Translations under genes and position numbers: made by a program
Shown: piece after piece, positions 5,228 through 5,251 of the stretch
Layout: each line of letters begins with the position of its first letter
How positions within the stretch are numbered: position 1 is the stretch's first letter
Notes under the pieces: model-generated
Told to the model about the DNA's origin: nothing
The model's input: only the letters and a program-made list of their open reading frames with translations
The model's database searches: none
Origin: Candidatus Aphodoplasma excrementigallinarum
GTDB lineage: Bacteria; Bacillota; Clostridia; UBA1381; UMGS1253
DNA length: 5,251 nucleotides
Direction: 5' to 3'
Assembly (NCBI GenBank): GCA_018713805.1
Contig: DVOF01000126.1
Location: forward strand, 1-5,251

Positions 5228-5251
5228 CTGCACTTCCCCCCTATTGTATTG

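Noticed and set aside
5243..5248. TACAAT on the - strand, 5 of 6 matches to a -10 box, upstream of the QueG-like gene
   Set aside because: Transcription from it would start at about 5236, inside the only candidate ribosome binding site, and any -35 box would lie outside the window.

Overview
The window looks like a piece of a Gram-positive Clostridia-type (Firmicutes) chromosome of moderate GC, joined on its left side to a short AT-rich accessory stretch. The Clostridia assignment rests on three things: strong AGGAGG-type ribosome binding sites, an S-layer-homology protein with a Thr/Pro linker, and the style of the rnhB-yraN cluster. I cannot name a species. By hand count, bases 61-120 contain 19 G/C of 60, whereas 3001-3060 contain 34 of 60.

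Left part (1 to about 530, + strand, AT-rich): the 3' end of a reading frame, a 59-residue unrecognised small protein (71-250), and then about 290 bases without a convincing gene. That non-coding stretch contains what appears to be a diverged two-copy direct repeat with a period near 127 bases (about 284-396 and 404-523). The second copy carries a 15-bp inverted repeat. A clean 12-bp terminator hairpin (539-573) separates this part from the rest. I read the left part as the edge or remnant of a mobile element, but no integrase is visible.

Right part (659 to 5251, all - strand, GC-richer), in order of transcription: a short QueG-like double [4Fe-4S] protein (5227-4538), ribonuclease HII rnhB (4533-3907), the UPF0102 nuclease-fold protein yraN (3910-3536) and an M19 membrane-dipeptidase-family metallopeptidase (3536-2595). 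These four are packed with a 4-base gap, a 4-base overlap and a 1-base overlap, so they are almost certainly one translationally coupled operon. After 64 bases comes a secreted S-layer-homology protein (2530-1145). A four-helix membrane protein of unknown role (1075-659) follows, with its own well-formed promoter in the gap.

Several starts were moved to ATG codons with good ribosome binding sites instead of the longest possible frame (1075, 2530, 3536, 4533, 5227). The operon is mostly housekeeping: RNA removal from DNA, a putative nuclease of unknown role, and peptide hydrolysis. The points worth a second look are the repeated non-coding segment next to the junction, the QueG-like protein that seems to lack the family's catalytic Asp motif, and the uncharacterised C-terminal domain of the S-layer-homology protein. 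I did not find a clear new multi-gene system.
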